Source: Enterobacter kobei
GTDB taxonomy: Bacteria; Pseudomonadota; Gammaproteobacteria; Enterobacterales; Enterobacteriaceae
Assembly: GCF_018323985.1 (NCBI RefSeq)
Contig: NZ_AP024590.1
Span: 3,286,001-3,350,000 of the forward strand
Length of the DNA: 64,000 bases
Reading direction: 5' to 3'
Below are positions 16,484-26,042 of the stretch, piece by piece (position 1 is the stretch's first letter; each line of letters starts with the position of its first letter). The notes under the pieces were generated by a model. The model had not been told where the DNA came from and did not search any database. It saw nothing but the letters and a program-made list of their open reading frames with translations. A program made the translations under genes and the position numbers.

Positions 16484-17292
16484 TAGTTCATCCCCAACCA
16501 GTGAAGGATCTCCTGTCCATGGCTATCAAAAAGCAGTTTTGCGCTCATTACCGCCGAGACGATGACAATCATCGGGCGAATGAGTTTTTGTCCTTTGCTC
16601 AGCACCAGCCGTGAGCCCATGCGTGCGCCAAGAAACTGCCCGGCAAGCATCACAAAACCGGTGGCCCATACCACCTTGCCGCCGATAATAAAGAGCAACA
16701 GGCCGCCGACGTTGGAAGTGGCGTTCAGCACTTTGGCGTGGGCGGTGGATTTCGCCAGATTGAAACCGCACAGCGTGACGAAGGCCAGCGCGTAAAACGA
16801 TCCTGCGCCCGGCCCGAAAAAACCGTCGTAAAACCCCACGCAGCCACCGGCAATCAGCGCAAACGGCAGGCCGTACAGCCGACGCTGACGATCTTCTTCG
16901 CCAAGCTTTGGCATCAGCAGAAAATAAAGCCCGATGCAGATCACCAGGATCGGCAAAATCTGGCGCAGCACGTCAGACTTCACATACTGGACCAGCAGCG
17001 CGCCTGAGGTAGAGCCGATAAACGTCATCAGGATATTAAGCTTCTGATCCGCCAGATTGACGACTTTCAGACGCACAAAATAGATCGAGGCAGACAGCGA
17101 ACCACCGCAGGCCTGTAATTTATTGGTGGCCAGCGCCTGGGCAGGCGTCATACCTGCCGCAAGCAGCGCCGGTACGGTCAGTAAGCCGCCCCCACCCGCC
17201 AGCGCGTCGATAAATCCCGCCAGCAACGCCACAAAAAACAGTATCGCCAGCAGTAACGGCGATACCATAAACAGATCGATAAAGTTATCCAT
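16483..17292 (-). CDS. yfcA: TSUP/TauE-SafE family membrane transporter YfcA
   Basis: A 269-residue inner-membrane protein of the sulfite/anion exporter (TSUP) family, with about eight hydrophobic segments and the two-repeat layout typical of the family; the first repeat has AGFIDALAGGGGLLTVPALLAAG and the second GFYDGFFGPGAGSF. Same length as E. coli YfcA. The substrate is not known; relatives move sulfite, sulfonates or organic anions. It overlaps mepA upstream and epmC downstream by single bases. Confidence 0.9.
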   Translation of the reverse strand: MDNFIDLFMVSPLLLAILFFVALLAGFIDALAGGGGLLTVPALLAAGMTPAQALATNKLQACGGSLSASIYFVRLKVVNLADQKLNILMTFIGSTSGALLVQYVKSDVLRQILPILVICIGLYFLLMPKLGEEDRQRRLYGLPFALIAGGCVGFYDGFFGPGAGSFYALAFVTLCGFNLAKSTAHAKVLNATSNVGGLLLFIIGGKVVWATGFVMLAGQFLGARMGSRLVLSKGQKLIRPMIVIVSAVMSAKLLFDSHGQEILHWLGMN

Positions 17293-18116
17293 TAAAGTGC
17301 ATGCTCATCCAGTAGCGCCTGGCAGGAAGGCGGCAACGGCGGCGGTGTCTTCTTTTCAGGCTTCGTTATCGGGGGTTTTGCGGGTTCAAACCAGCTTTGT
17401 AATTCTGCGCCGCATCCATCGCCTGGCGGCGGCAGCGGTTGATCTTCGCATTCGAGACTGTCCGCCGGGCAGCGCAGACGTACGTGCATATGGGCGCGAT
17501 GCTGGAACCACGGACGGACTTTGCGCAGCCAGTCACGATCCGTACCGGCGTCGAGACAGAGCTGTTGTTTGATGGCCGGATTGACGAAAATACGCGTCAC
17601 GTCATTATCTTCCGCCGCCAGTTTGATCAGCTGACCGATCTGCGGCTGCCACAGTGAAGACACCACGCGTTTGCCGTCCGTTGATACCAGATCCAGCGCC
17701 TGGGGTTTCAGCAGCTGCGCGGCCGTCCAGCGGGTTTGCGGCAATTGCAGGAAAATATCCACATCCAGCCCGGTCTGATGGCTGGCGTGCCCACCATTAA
17801 AACGACCTCCGGCGGGCATCCCCATATCGCCAATCAGCATGGTACCCAGTCCCAGGTTATGCACCTGATTACCCAGGCGCTGGATAAACAGCACCAGATC
17901 CGGATGACCAAAATAGCGCCGCTGATCGGTACGCATCACCTGATAGGTATCCGACTGCACGGGAAGCTCGCTGGCCCCCACGATACAGCCATTGGAAAAA
18001 GCACCGATAGACTGCGGGCTGCCTGCCACCGGATGCGTAATTTTCTGCCAGGGCGTAGCGGCGAGGCTGAACTGGCTGGCGAGCAAGGCCGCCAGCGCAA
18101 TGACACGTTTTTTCAT
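17292..18116 (-). CDS. mepA: Penicillin-insensitive murein endopeptidase MepA
   Basis: A 274-residue periplasmic LAS (M74) zinc peptidase that cuts D-Ala-mDAP and mDAP-mDAP cross-links in peptidoglycan. A signal peptide occupies about residues 1-19. Zinc ligands H113 and D120 in HASHQTGLDVD and the late HMHVRL histidine are present, as are six conserved cysteines. Two bases separate it from the aroC stop, as in E. coli. Confidence 0.95.
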   Translation of the reverse strand: MKKRVIALAALLASQFSLAATPWQKITHPVAGSPQSIGAFSNGCIVGASELPVQSDTYQVMRTDQRRYFGHPDLVLFIQRLGNQVHNLGLGTMLIGDMGMPAGGRFNGGHASHQTGLDVDIFLQLPQTRWTAAQLLKPQALDLVSTDGKRVVSSLWQPQIGQLIKLAAEDNDVTRIFVNPAIKQQLCLDAGTDRDWLRKVRPWFQHRAHMHVRLRCPADSLECEDQPLPPPGDGCGAELQSWFEPAKPPITKPEKKTPPPLPPSCQALLDEHAL

Positions 18117-18118
18117 GT

Positions 18119-19204
18119 TTACCAGCGTGGCAATGTAGTTGTGACGTCCCCGTTCTGCGCCCGCTGGCGCATGAAGTGATCCATCAGCACGATGGCGAGC
18201 ATCGCTTCGGCAATCGGTACGCCGCGGATCCCCACGCAGGGGTCGTGACGGCCTTTGGTGATCATCTCGATCTCTTCACCGGCGCGGTTAATCGTGCGGC
18301 CCGGCACCGTAATGCTGGAGGTCGGTTTCAGCGCGATATGCGCGACGATCTGCTGCCCACTGCTGATGCCACCGAGAATACCGCCGGCGTGGTTGCTCTG
18401 GAAACCGGCGTGCGTTATTTCATCGCGGTTTTGACTGCCGCGCAGCGCAACGGAACCAAACCCTTCGCCGATCTCCACGCCTTTGACGGCGTTGATGCTC
18501 ATCAGAGCGTGGGCGATGTCGGCATCCAGACGATCAAATACCGGTTCACCAAGCCCCGCAGGGACGCCATCGGCCACCACGGTGATCTTCGCGCCAATGG
18601 AGTCGCCTTCTTTTTTCAGGCCGCGCATCAGTTCATCCAGCGCCTCGATTTTATCGGGATCCGGGCAGAAGAACGGGTTTTGCTCCACCTGTGACCAGTC
18701 TTTGATCGCAAGCGGAATATCACCCATCTGGGTCAGACAAGCGCGGATCACGATACCGAATTTTTGCGCCAGGTATTTCTTGGCAATAGCGCCTGCCGCC
18801 ACACGCATGGCGGTTTCCCGCGCGGAGGAGCGTCCACCGCCGCGATAATCGCGCAGGCCATATTTTTGTTCATAGGTGTAATCGGCGTGGCCCGGACGGA
18901 AGGTATCTTTAATGGCGCCGTAGTCCTGGGAACGCTGATCGGTGTTTTCGATCAGCAGACCAATGCTGGTACCGGTGGTGACGCCTTCAAAGACGCCGGA
19001 AAGAATTTTGACCTGATCCGGCTCGCGACGCTGCGTGGTGTAGCGAGAGGTTCCCGGACGACGGCGATCCAGATCGTGTTGCAGATCGGCTTCGCTCAGC
19101 GGCATGCCGGGCGGCACGCCATCCACAATGCAACCCAACGCCAGACCGTGTGACTCGCCAAACGTGGTTACGCGAAAGAGTTGTCCAATACTGTTTCCTG
19201 CCAT
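18119..19204 (-). CDS. aroC: Chorismate synthase AroC
   Basis: A 361-residue FMN-dependent enzyme turning EPSP into chorismate, the last common step to aromatic amino acids, folate, ubiquinone and enterobactin. Family signatures are visible: GESHGLALGCIVDGVPPG near 12-29, GGRSSARETAMRVAAGA near 124 and GQQIVAHIALKPTSS with the catalytic-site region. The ATG at 19204, with GGAG upstream, gives MAGNSIGQLFR; an in-frame GTG directly before it is not needed. prmB lies 58 bp upstream and is likely co-transcribed. Confidence 0.97.
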   Translation of the reverse strand: MAGNSIGQLFRVTTFGESHGLALGCIVDGVPPGMPLSEADLQHDLDRRRPGTSRYTTQRREPDQVKILSGVFEGVTTGTSIGLLIENTDQRSQDYGAIKDTFRPGHADYTYEQKYGLRDYRGGGRSSARETAMRVAAGAIAKKYLAQKFGIVIRACLTQMGDIPLAIKDWSQVEQNPFFCPDPDKIEALDELMRGLKKEGDSIGAKITVVADGVPAGLGEPVFDRLDADIAHALMSINAVKGVEIGEGFGSVALRGSQNRDEITHAGFQSNHAGGILGGISSGQQIVAHIALKPTSSITVPGRTINRAGEEIEMITKGRHDPCVGIRGVPIAEAMLAIVLMDHFMRQRAQNGDVTTTLPRW

Positions 19205-19262
19205 CACGGCTCCGTTATGTTGTTGTGTTGTGTGGCTTAATTACGCGGCATCGTTGTGCGGC

Positions 19263-20195
19263 TTAGTCTTTATAAATGCTGAAGTGTTCCCGCGCAGCGA
19301 CCAGTTGTGCCCTGGTCAGCATGAAGACGCCATCACCGCCGTTATCAAACTCCAGCCAGGTGAAAGGCACATCCGGGTACTGCTCCATCAGATGTACCAT
19401 GCTGTTACCCACTTCACAAATCAGGATGCCGTCGTCGGTCAGGTATTCCGGCGCACAGGCCAGAATGCGGCGCGTCAGCTTCAGGCCGTCGCTACCGGAG
19501 GCAAGACCCAGTTCCGGCTCATGGCGATATTCATTCGGCAGATCCGACATGTCTTCTTCATCGACGTATGGCGGATTGGTGACGATCAGATCGTACTGCA
19601 CCTTCGGCAGGTCGCGGAACAGATCGGAGCGGATCGGCGTGACGTTGTGGATCAAACCGTGCTCTTCAATATTGTGCTCAGCCACCGCCAGCGCGTCCGG
19701 GGAGATATCCACGGCATCCACTTCCGCTTCCGGGAATTCATAAGCGCAGGCAATGGCGATACAGCCGCTGCCGGTGCACATGTCGAGGATATGCTGTGGC
19801 TGATGATCGATCAGGCCCGCGAAACGGCTGGTGATCAGTTCGCCAATCGGCGAGCGTGGGACCAGTACGCGTTCATCGACAAAAAATTCGTGACCGCAGA
19901 ACCAGGCTTTATTAGTGAGATAGGCCACCGGGATACGTTCATTGACGCGGCGGATCACGCGCTCAACGATGCGGTGGCGTTCGCTGGAGGTCAGGCGCGC
20001 GTTGCGCATATCTTCCGGAATATCCAGCGGCAGGTAGAGCGTGGGCAACACCAGTTGCACAGCTTCATCCCATGGGTTATCGGTACCGTGCCCATACCAG
20101 ATATTGGCCGCGCTGAATCGGCTGACCGACCAACGCAACATGTCCTGAATGGTATGCAGCTCACTGACTGCTTCATCGACAAATATTTTATCCAC
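19263..20195 (-). CDS. prmB: Ribosomal protein L3 glutamine methyltransferase PrmB
   Basis: A 310-residue SAM-dependent N5-glutamine methyltransferase acting on Gln150 of L3. SAM motif I is ILDMCTGSGCIAIA and the glutamine-site signature is VTNPPYVDEEDM. The start is a GTG at 20195 (GTG GAT AAA), preceded by GGAGG at the right distance; the open frame runs 42 codons further upstream but lacks support, and E. coli PrmB is also 310 residues. It is divergent from smrB. Confidence 0.93.
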   Translation of the reverse strand: MDKIFVDEAVSELHTIQDMLRWSVSRFSAANIWYGHGTDNPWDEAVQLVLPTLYLPLDIPEDMRNARLTSSERHRIVERVIRRVNERIPVAYLTNKAWFCGHEFFVDERVLVPRSPIGELITSRFAGLIDHQPQHILDMCTGSGCIAIACAYEFPEAEVDAVDISPDALAVAEHNIEEHGLIHNVTPIRSDLFRDLPKVQYDLIVTNPPYVDEEDMSDLPNEYRHEPELGLASGSDGLKLTRRILACAPEYLTDDGILICEVGNSMVHLMEQYPDVPFTWLEFDNGGDGVFMLTRAQLVAAREHFSIYKD

Positions 20196-20363
20196 ACTAT
20201 CCTCCAGGACATGCATTGCTGTAAATTCGGCGGCTAGTTTGCCATGAAGACGCCGATAAATCAGCATTCTCGCGCCTGCCCGGTGGGGAAAAAATGCGTT
20301 TTGCCTGAACACAGGCCGCATCGAGTCGGGTAAACTGGCGGAAATAAAAGAAGAGACAGAAAA

Positions 20364-20915
20364 ATGAAAAAGAAAGCATCGCTCAGCGAGGAGGACCAGG
20401 CGCTGTTCCGGCAGTTAATGACAGGCACGCGCAAAATCCAGCAGGACACCATTGTTCACCGCCCGCTGCGTAAAAAAGTGACAGAGGTGCCGGTTAAGCG
20501 CCTGTTATCGGAGCAGGCCGATGCCAGCCACTATTTTTCTGATGAGTTTCAGCCGTTGCTCAATACCGACGGCCCGGCCAAGTATGTCCGCCCGGATGTC
20601 AGCCATTTTGAATTAAAGAAGCTCCGCCGCGGTGATTACTCCCCGGAGCTGTTTCTGGATTTGCACGGTTTGACGCAGATGCAGGCGAAGCAGGAGCTGG
20701 GCGCGCTGATCGCCGCCTGCCGCCGTGAACACGTGTTCTGTGCCTGTGTGATGCACGGCCACGGGAAGCATATCCTCAAGCAGCAGACGCCGTTATGGCT
20801 GGCGCAGCATCCACACGTTATGGCCTTTCATCAGGCGCCGAAAGAGTACGGCGGAGATGCCGCGCTGCTGGTACTGATTGAAGTGGAAGAGTGGCAACCG
20901 CCAGAGCTTCCGTAA
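20364..20915 (+). CDS. smrB: Ribosome rescue endonuclease SmrB
   Basis: A 183-residue Smr-domain protein, same length as E. coli SmrB (YfcN). The N-terminal helices (about 1-80) mediate ribosome contact and the Smr nuclease domain holds DLHG (99-102) and HGHGK (131-135). SmrB recognises collided ribosomes and cuts the mRNA between them, starting tmRNA rescue. A REP pair and a terminator lie between it and the convergent sixA. Confidence 0.95.
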   Translation: MKKKASLSEEDQALFRQLMTGTRKIQQDTIVHRPLRKKVTEVPVKRLLSEQADASHYFSDEFQPLLNTDGPAKYVRPDVSHFELKKLRRGDYSPELFLDLHGLTQMQAKQELGALIAACRREHVFCACVMHGHGKHILKQQTPLWLAQHPHVMAFHQAPKEYGGDAALLVLIEVEEWQPPELP

Positions 20916-20936
20916 GCCCGTGCCCTGAGCCGGGAT

Positions 20937-21004
20937 GCCCGGCGGCGCGGAGCTTGCCGGGCCTACGTTAATTTGTAGGTCGGGTAAGCAAAGCGCCACC
21001 CGAC
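20937..21004. repeat. REP/BIME element between smrB and sixA
   Basis: Two REP units in opposite orientation: GCCCGGCGGC ... TTGCCGGGCCTACG (about 20937-20967) and TTGTAGGTCGGGTAAGC ... GCGCCACCCGACAA (about 20973-21005). This is the classical BIME arrangement. Confidence 0.85.
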
Positions 21005-21028
21005 AAAACCTCAGCCGCCATAAACAAC

Positions 21029-21054
21029 AAGAGCCGCATCAGCGGCTCTTTTCA
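21029..21054. terminator. Bidirectional terminator, smrB / sixA
   Basis: AAGAGCCGC-ATCA-GCGGCTCTTTT: a 9-bp perfect stem with A- and T-rich flanks. Confidence 0.85.
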
Positions 21055-21069
21055 CAGGGTCAGGCGGGA

Positions 21070-21561
21070 TTACATCGCCTTCGCCATCTTCAGATTGCAG
21101 GGGCTCATTTGCCAGTTAAATACCCCTTTGCCTGAGGCATCCAGCGTAATGCTGGCGATGGCTGAGGTAGAAAACATCGGCGGTGTCAGGGTCGGGCAGA
21201 GCTCCGACACCAGGTAGCCTACTAGCGGCAGGTGAGAGATCACCATCACCGAAGAGACACCTTCGTTTGCCAGCGTCTGCAAATACGCGCTGACCATACG
21301 GACATCGCCACCGGGCGTCAGTTCTGGCAGAACGTCGATTTCCACGTCGTCTGGCAGGTTCATGCACTCCCCTACCTCGCTCAGCGTCTGTTCGGCACGC
21401 AGGAACGGGCTGACCAGTACACGCTCGATATTCACTTTTTGGCTTAACAGCCAGGTTGCCATTTGACGGGACTCATCACAGCCACAGGAAGTCAAAGGGC
21501 GAACCGAGTCACTGGCTGCATCCAGAGCAGCGTCGCCGTGACGCATGATAAAAACTTGCAT
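21070..21561 (-). CDS. sixA: Phosphohistidine phosphatase SixA
   Basis: A 163-residue branch-1 histidine phosphatase; E. coli SixA has 161. The RHG signature is at residues 7-9 (MRHGDAA), with H8 as nucleophile, and the second histidine is in VISHLPLVG. It removes phosphate from histidines of the HPt domain of ArcB and of the nitrogen-PTS protein NPr. In this window it stands among several PTS genes but its gene position is the same as in E. coli. Confidence 0.95.
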   Translation of the reverse strand: MQVFIMRHGDAALDAASDSVRPLTSCGCDESRQMATWLLSQKVNIERVLVSPFLRAEQTLSEVGECMNLPDDVEIDVLPELTPGGDVRMVSAYLQTLANEGVSSVMVISHLPLVGYLVSELCPTLTPPMFSTSAIASITLDASGKGVFNWQMSPCNLKMAKAM

Positions 21562-21760
21562 ATTGCACCGCTTTTGTTAACCAGAAGCATTGAACCGCCC
21601 GAATGAAACAACATGTTTACACCGGAACAGACAATGGCCGGGCATTGTGCCTTATCCATTCGTTGAATGAAACGCTGTGTTTTACATCAATGGCGTAAGT
21701 ATAGTCAATCACTGTTTATAAAATGACCACCATCGACACATTCAACGACAGATTTACCCT

Positions 21761-23917
21761 TTACTGACCTGAACTTACAGGATCAGTGTTATTGGCAGGC
21801 CAGAACGTTTCGCCCTGTGCTGCCATTTGTAACAAGTATTCACAAGGCGTAAATCGTGGGCCGTACTGCGCGGCCAGGCGCTCCAGCGTCGCCACGATAT
21901 TCCCCACCCCGCGCGTATCCATATAGCGGAACGGACCGCCCAAAAACGGCGGGAACCCGATGCCAAACACCGCGCCGATATCGCCATCACGCGCGCTGCG
22001 GATCACGGACTCATCAAGGCAGCGCGCCGCTTCGTTGAGCATCATCATCACACAGCGTTCCGCAATCTGATCCGCCGACAGTTTTGCGCCAGCAGAAGCG
22101 CCGATCAGCGGATAAATTGCCGGGTCCACTTGCTTCTTGCTTGTACGCCCTTTCGCGCCGTAAAGATAGAATCCGCGACCATTTTTTCTGCCTTTGCGAT
22201 CGTCATTCAAAATCGCAGCAACGACATTTGCAGGCGCAGAAAAACGTTCTCCATATGCGCGTTCCAGTACAGGGATAATTTTAGTGCCGGTATCGATTCC
22301 CACCTCATCCAAAAGTTGGATTGGGCCAACCGGGAAGCCAAATTTCACCAACGCGCGGTCAATATGATCCACCTGCTCGCCTTCCGTCAGCAGACGCATG
22401 GCTTCATTGATGTATGGCGCCAGAATACGGTTAACGTAAAAACCGGCTTTATCTGCCACCACAATCGGCGTTTTGCCCTGCTTTTTCGCCAGTTTTACCG
22501 TGGTGGCAATAGTTCGCTCTGCGGTTTGCTTGTGGGCTATTACTTCCACCAGCGGCATTTTTTCCACCGGGCTGAAGAAATGCAGGCCGATAATATTTTC
22601 CGGCCGCGCGGCTTTCGCCGCAATATCGCCAATCGGCAGCGACGAGGTGTTAGACGCAAAGATCGTTTGCGGCGAGCAGTGCTGCTCTATTTCCGCCACC
22701 ATCTGCTGCTTTAGCGCCAGATCTTCGAATACCGCTTCAATGACGACATCACGCCCGGCAAACCCACGGTAATCGGTGGTACCGGAGATCAGCGCCATGT
22801 CGCTGTCACGCTCCTGAGGACGGATATGGCGGCGACGGACTTTTTTATCAAGCTGCTGCCAGCTGTATTGCAGCGCATGGTTAATACCGGCAGGTTTAAT
22901 ATCCTTGATGCGAACCGGCAGTTTGCCTTTGCTGGCGGTGACGTAAGCGATGCCGCCGCCCATCAGCCCTCCGCCCAGAATGCCCACCGCGCGTAAAGGA
23001 GCGGCTTCGACGGCGCTGCCTGGATCTTTTTTGATGTCGGTGCTGGTGAAAAAGATATGCCGCAACGCCCGGGACTGCGGGGTCATCGCCAGCTCGCCAA
23101 AGCCGCGGGCTTCGGCCTCATAGCCGCTACTGCGTCCCTGAGCCAGCCCGGTGTGCACCACATCCAGAATGCGCGGCGCGGCCGGGTAATTGCCGTGGGT
23201 TTTCTGCTGCGTCTTTTTCTCTACCATACGAAACAGTAGAGTGCGCCCGAGGGGGCCTGCCATAATACGTTCCCGTACGGGTAAACGACGCCCGGTCGGT
23301 TTGCCTTTTTTCGCGAGATCCGCTGCGGCCTCCAGCAAAATCGATACCGGCACCACATCGTCCACCAGACCCACTTTACGCGCCTGGCGAGGCCTTAGCA
23401 TTTTGCCGGTAAGAATCATCTCCAGTGCCGTACTGACGCCGATCAAACGCGGCAGGCGCTGTGTGCCACCGGAACCGGGTAACAGGCCGAGCTGCACTTC
23501 CGGCAGTCCAAGCTGGGTTTTTGCATCATCTGTGCAGACGCGTCCATGGCAGGCCAGCGCCAGCTCAAGGCCGCCGCCCAGACAGGCACCGTGGATCGCC
23601 GCAATCACCGGGATCGGCAGCGCATGGATGTCGGCCATCACCTGTTGCCCCTGACGAGCCAGTTCTTCCGCCTCTTTGGCGGTTTTGCAACGGTCGATCA
23701 TGTTGATGTCTGCCCCGGCGACAAAGTTGTCTTTTTTCGCCGAAATGAACACCACGCCGCGCAGATCTTTATTTTCGCGGATCTGCTTTAAAATCGCCCT
23801 TACCTGAACGCCAAATTCCGCCTTCAGGGTATTCATTTTTTCACCGGGCACATCAATGGTCACCACGGCAATATTATCCGGACGCACGGTCAGGGAAAAA
23901 GCAGTTGTCATGTCCAT
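21761..23917 (-). CDS. fadJ: Anaerobic fatty-acid oxidation complex alpha subunit FadJ
   Basis: A 718-residue bifunctional enzyme: N-terminal enoyl-CoA hydratase (about 1-190; oxyanion/catalytic region HGACLGGGLELALACHG and LGLLPGSGGTQRLPRL) and C-terminal 3-hydroxyacyl-CoA dehydrogenase (about 310-700; NAD motif GILGGGLMGGGIA, catalytic His in GLHFFSPVEKMPLVE). E. coli FadJ has 714 residues. With FadI it forms the second beta-oxidation complex, used anaerobically and for medium-chain acids. The ATG overlaps the fadI stop by one base; fadI is upstream in the same operon. Confidence 0.96.
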   Translation of the reverse strand: MDMTTAFSLTVRPDNIAVVTIDVPGEKMNTLKAEFGVQVRAILKQIRENKDLRGVVFISAKKDNFVAGADINMIDRCKTAKEAEELARQGQQVMADIHALPIPVIAAIHGACLGGGLELALACHGRVCTDDAKTQLGLPEVQLGLLPGSGGTQRLPRLIGVSTALEMILTGKMLRPRQARKVGLVDDVVPVSILLEAAADLAKKGKPTGRRLPVRERIMAGPLGRTLLFRMVEKKTQQKTHGNYPAAPRILDVVHTGLAQGRSSGYEAEARGFGELAMTPQSRALRHIFFTSTDIKKDPGSAVEAAPLRAVGILGGGLMGGGIAYVTASKGKLPVRIKDIKPAGINHALQYSWQQLDKKVRRRHIRPQERDSDMALISGTTDYRGFAGRDVVIEAVFEDLALKQQMVAEIEQHCSPQTIFASNTSSLPIGDIAAKAARPENIIGLHFFSPVEKMPLVEVIAHKQTAERTIATTVKLAKKQGKTPIVVADKAGFYVNRILAPYINEAMRLLTEGEQVDHIDRALVKFGFPVGPIQLLDEVGIDTGTKIIPVLERAYGERFSAPANVVAAILNDDRKGRKNGRGFYLYGAKGRTSKKQVDPAIYPLIGASAGAKLSADQIAERCVMMMLNEAARCLDESVIRSARDGDIGAVFGIGFPPFLGGPFRYMDTRGVGNIVATLERLAAQYGPRFTPCEYLLQMAAQGETFWPANNTDPVSSGQ

Positions 23918-25227
23918 TATTCGGCCTCCAGTACCATTGCCGCGCCAAGTCCGCCTGCGGCGCAGGCCGTTACCAGACCAAAGCCTCCGCCCCGGCGGCG
24001 TAATTCATGCAGCGTCTGGGTGATCATGCGCGCGCCGGTGGCGGCAAACGGATGACCATAGGCGATGGAGCCGCCCAGCACGTTAAATTTGCTGTCGTCC
24101 ACTTCCCCGGTAGCATGACTGCGCCCCAGCACATCGCGGCTGAACTGATCGCTGGCCATCAGTTTGAGATTCGCCAGCGTCTGCGCGGCAAAGGCTTCGT
24201 GCATATCAAACAGGGTGAGATCGTTAAGGGTGATACCGGCGCGTTCAAGCGCCAGCGGCGTCGACCAGGCCGGGCCGAGCAGCATGTCCTGCTGAACACC
24301 AATGGCGGTAAACGCATAGCTGCGCAGGAAACCAAGCGGGGTCAGTCCCAGCTCTCTGGCGCGGGATTCGGTCATCAGGATCACCGCCGCCGCGCCATCG
24401 GTCAGCGGCGTACTGTTGGCTGCCGTGACGCTGCCGTGTTTGCGATCAAACGCCGGGCGCAGTTTGGTGTAATCGGCAAGCGATGAGTTGTGGCGAATAT
24501 TATTGTCCTGCACAACCGGATCGCGGTACGGCGGCACGTAAGCCGTCATCACCTCTTCCGCCAGTTTTCCGTCAGCCCAGGCCTGCGCCGCTAGCTGATG
24601 AGAGCGATGCGCCAGCGCATCCTGCTGCTCGCGACTGATGCCCCAGGTTTTTGCCATTTGCTCGGCGGTATCGCCCATGCGTAAACCGGTGGAGTATTCC
24701 GCCACGGCGGGCGGTACGGGGAGCAAGTCGCGCAGGCGCAGCCGGGAAAAGAGTTTTAGTTTTTGCCCGGCGGTGCGTGCTTTACTGAGATCGAGCAGCG
24801 TGCGCGCCAGGGTTTTGCTGACGCCTATCGGCAGCACGGAAGTGGAGTCGGCCCCGCCAGCAATGCCGGCGCGAATAGTACCGGCCATCAGGCTTTCAGC
24901 GACGTTCGCCACTGCCTGGAAACTGGTAGCGCAGGCACGGCTGACGCTGTACGCATCAGTATGAATGTTCATGCCGGTGCCGAGCACGATCTCACGGGCA
25001 ATGTTTGGCGCTTCGGGCATTTGCACTACCTGGCCAAATACCAGTTGTTCAATCACTTCAGGCGGAATTTCGCTGCGGGCAAGCATCTCGCCTACCACCA
25101 TTTTCCCGAGGCTAATAGCCGGGATGCCATGAAAAGCCGTCGCCTGGCGGGCAAAAGGGGTACGTAACCCGGTGACAATGGCAATGCGATCGCCCTGACG
25201 GGTGACAAGCGGTAATGCCTGACTCAT
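23917..25227 (-). CDS. fadI: Acetyl-CoA acyltransferase (3-ketoacyl-CoA thiolase) FadI
   Basis: A 436-residue thiolase of the trifunctional-protein beta type. The acyl-accepting cysteine is C99 in SRACATSF; the catalytic histidine is in GGSIAYGHPFAATGAR and the second cysteine in TACAAGGLGAA. It cleaves 3-ketoacyl-CoA with CoA. A FadR-type operator lies 30-46 bp upstream of its start, agreeing with repression of fadIJ in the absence of long-chain acyl-CoA. Confidence 0.96.
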   Translation of the reverse strand: MSQALPLVTRQGDRIAIVTGLRTPFARQATAFHGIPAISLGKMVVGEMLARSEIPPEVIEQLVFGQVVQMPEAPNIAREIVLGTGMNIHTDAYSVSRACATSFQAVANVAESLMAGTIRAGIAGGADSTSVLPIGVSKTLARTLLDLSKARTAGQKLKLFSRLRLRDLLPVPPAVAEYSTGLRMGDTAEQMAKTWGISREQQDALAHRSHQLAAQAWADGKLAEEVMTAYVPPYRDPVVQDNNIRHNSSLADYTKLRPAFDRKHGSVTAANSTPLTDGAAAVILMTESRARELGLTPLGFLRSYAFTAIGVQQDMLLGPAWSTPLALERAGITLNDLTLFDMHEAFAAQTLANLKLMASDQFSRDVLGRSHATGEVDDSKFNVLGGSIAYGHPFAATGARMITQTLHELRRRGGGFGLVTACAAGGLGAAMVLEAE

Positions 25228-25256
25228 AACACTCCCCTGTAAATAACATCATGCAA

Positions 25257-25273
25257 AGTGGTCTGACCTGATA
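25257..25273 (-). promoter_or_regulatory. FadR operator of fadIJ
   Basis: AGTGGTCTGACCTGATA contains the FadR core TGGTC-N-GACC and sits just upstream of fadI. FadR is the known acyl-CoA-responsive repressor of fad genes. Confidence 0.7.
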
Positions 25274-25350
25274 TTAGTCTTAACCTTTTTTTTACATTTA
25301 GCCAACCGGCGGAGCGAATTTTTGCGAAGTATTACACAGAGATGGTGGAG

Positions 25351-25375
25351 AAAACGCTCCTGAGGATCAGGAGCG
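25351..25375 (-). terminator. Terminator after yfcZ
   Basis: On the minus strand CGCTCCTGA-TCC-TCAGGAGCG is a perfect 9-bp stem followed by TTTTCTCC, 13 bp after the yfcZ stop. Confidence 0.75.
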
Positions 25376-25387
25376 TGATAAGGAGGA

Positions 25388-25672
25388 TTAACGCAGGCCC
25401 AGCTGGAAGATTAGCGTTTCTGCTTCACAGGCAAAAACAAAATCAATATCCAGACGTACACCGTCCGCGACCTCGGTAAAGGTGGAGGTGATCTGGCACG
25501 GATCGGATTCCACGCTGCGCGCTTTTTCCGTTAATGCGGCCAGCGTCGCTTCTGCGTCGGCACGGGCGGTAAATACGCGGCTGTAAGAGGCGGTGCAGTC
25601 GGTATTATCCATAATGGTGCCCACATCCATACAGCAGCAAACCGGGGTTTCTTCAGCACTGCATTTACTCAT
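25388..25672 (-). CDS. yfcZ: DUF406 family protein YfcZ
   Basis: A 94-residue cytosolic protein matching E. coli YfcZ in length and sequence. It is rich in cysteine near the N-terminus (VCCCMDVGTIMDN) with further cysteines at DCTASY, DPCQIT and FACEAE. The start at 25672 (MSKCSAEETP) follows GGAAATCTACC. DUF406 proteins have no established function; the cysteine clusters suggest metal binding or redox sensitivity, which is inference. It is divergent from fadL. Confidence 0.9.
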   Translation of the reverse strand: MSKCSAEETPVCCCMDVGTIMDNTDCTASYSRVFTARADAEATLAALTEKARSVESDPCQITSTFTEVADGVRLDIDFVFACEAETLIFQLGLR

Positions 25673-25903
25673 GGTAGATTTCCTCTGTATTTGCACTCTG
25701 GGTGCCATAAACGATGTGGTTATTTTACCCGCCCGGGAATAGTGGCTCCAGTCGATAATCTCACAATTGCCGAATAGTGACCGTTATCACAGCTTAAAAT
25801 GATCTAAAACAAAATTCGCCCTTCCTCATTACTGCAACAGGGGCCAAATTTGCCACGCAGATCGCGTTTCGAAGATCACAATTGAAAAAACTTATAAACA
25901 TCC

Positions 25904-25956
25904 TTGCAACATTCCTGCTGGTCAGACCTATAATTCCGCCACTGGTCTGATTTGTA
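25904..25956 (+). promoter_or_regulatory. fadL promoter with two FadR operators
   Basis: A perfect TATAAT (25929-25934) with TTGCAA (25904-25909, 19-bp spacer) is overlapped by one FadR core CTGGTCAGACC (25918-25928) and followed by a second, ACTGGTCTGA (25941-25950). The E. coli fadL promoter has the same two-operator layout. The long spacer fits an activator-aided or weak promoter. Confidence 0.8.
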
Positions 25957-26042
25957 AGTGGTACCTCAGACCCTACACTTCGCGCTCCTGTTACGGTACG
26001 TAACAATCAATGCATAAAAATAAATCGGATGAGGTTATGGTC

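Noticed and set aside
19104..20237. Open frame of 377 codons on the plus strand, opposite aroC/prmB
   Set aside because: Antisense shadow of prmB; composition shows the mirrored codon bias and there is no start context.
22130..22714. Antisense open frame within fadJ
   Set aside because: Overlaps a complete, well-conserved fadJ and has no recognisable motif.
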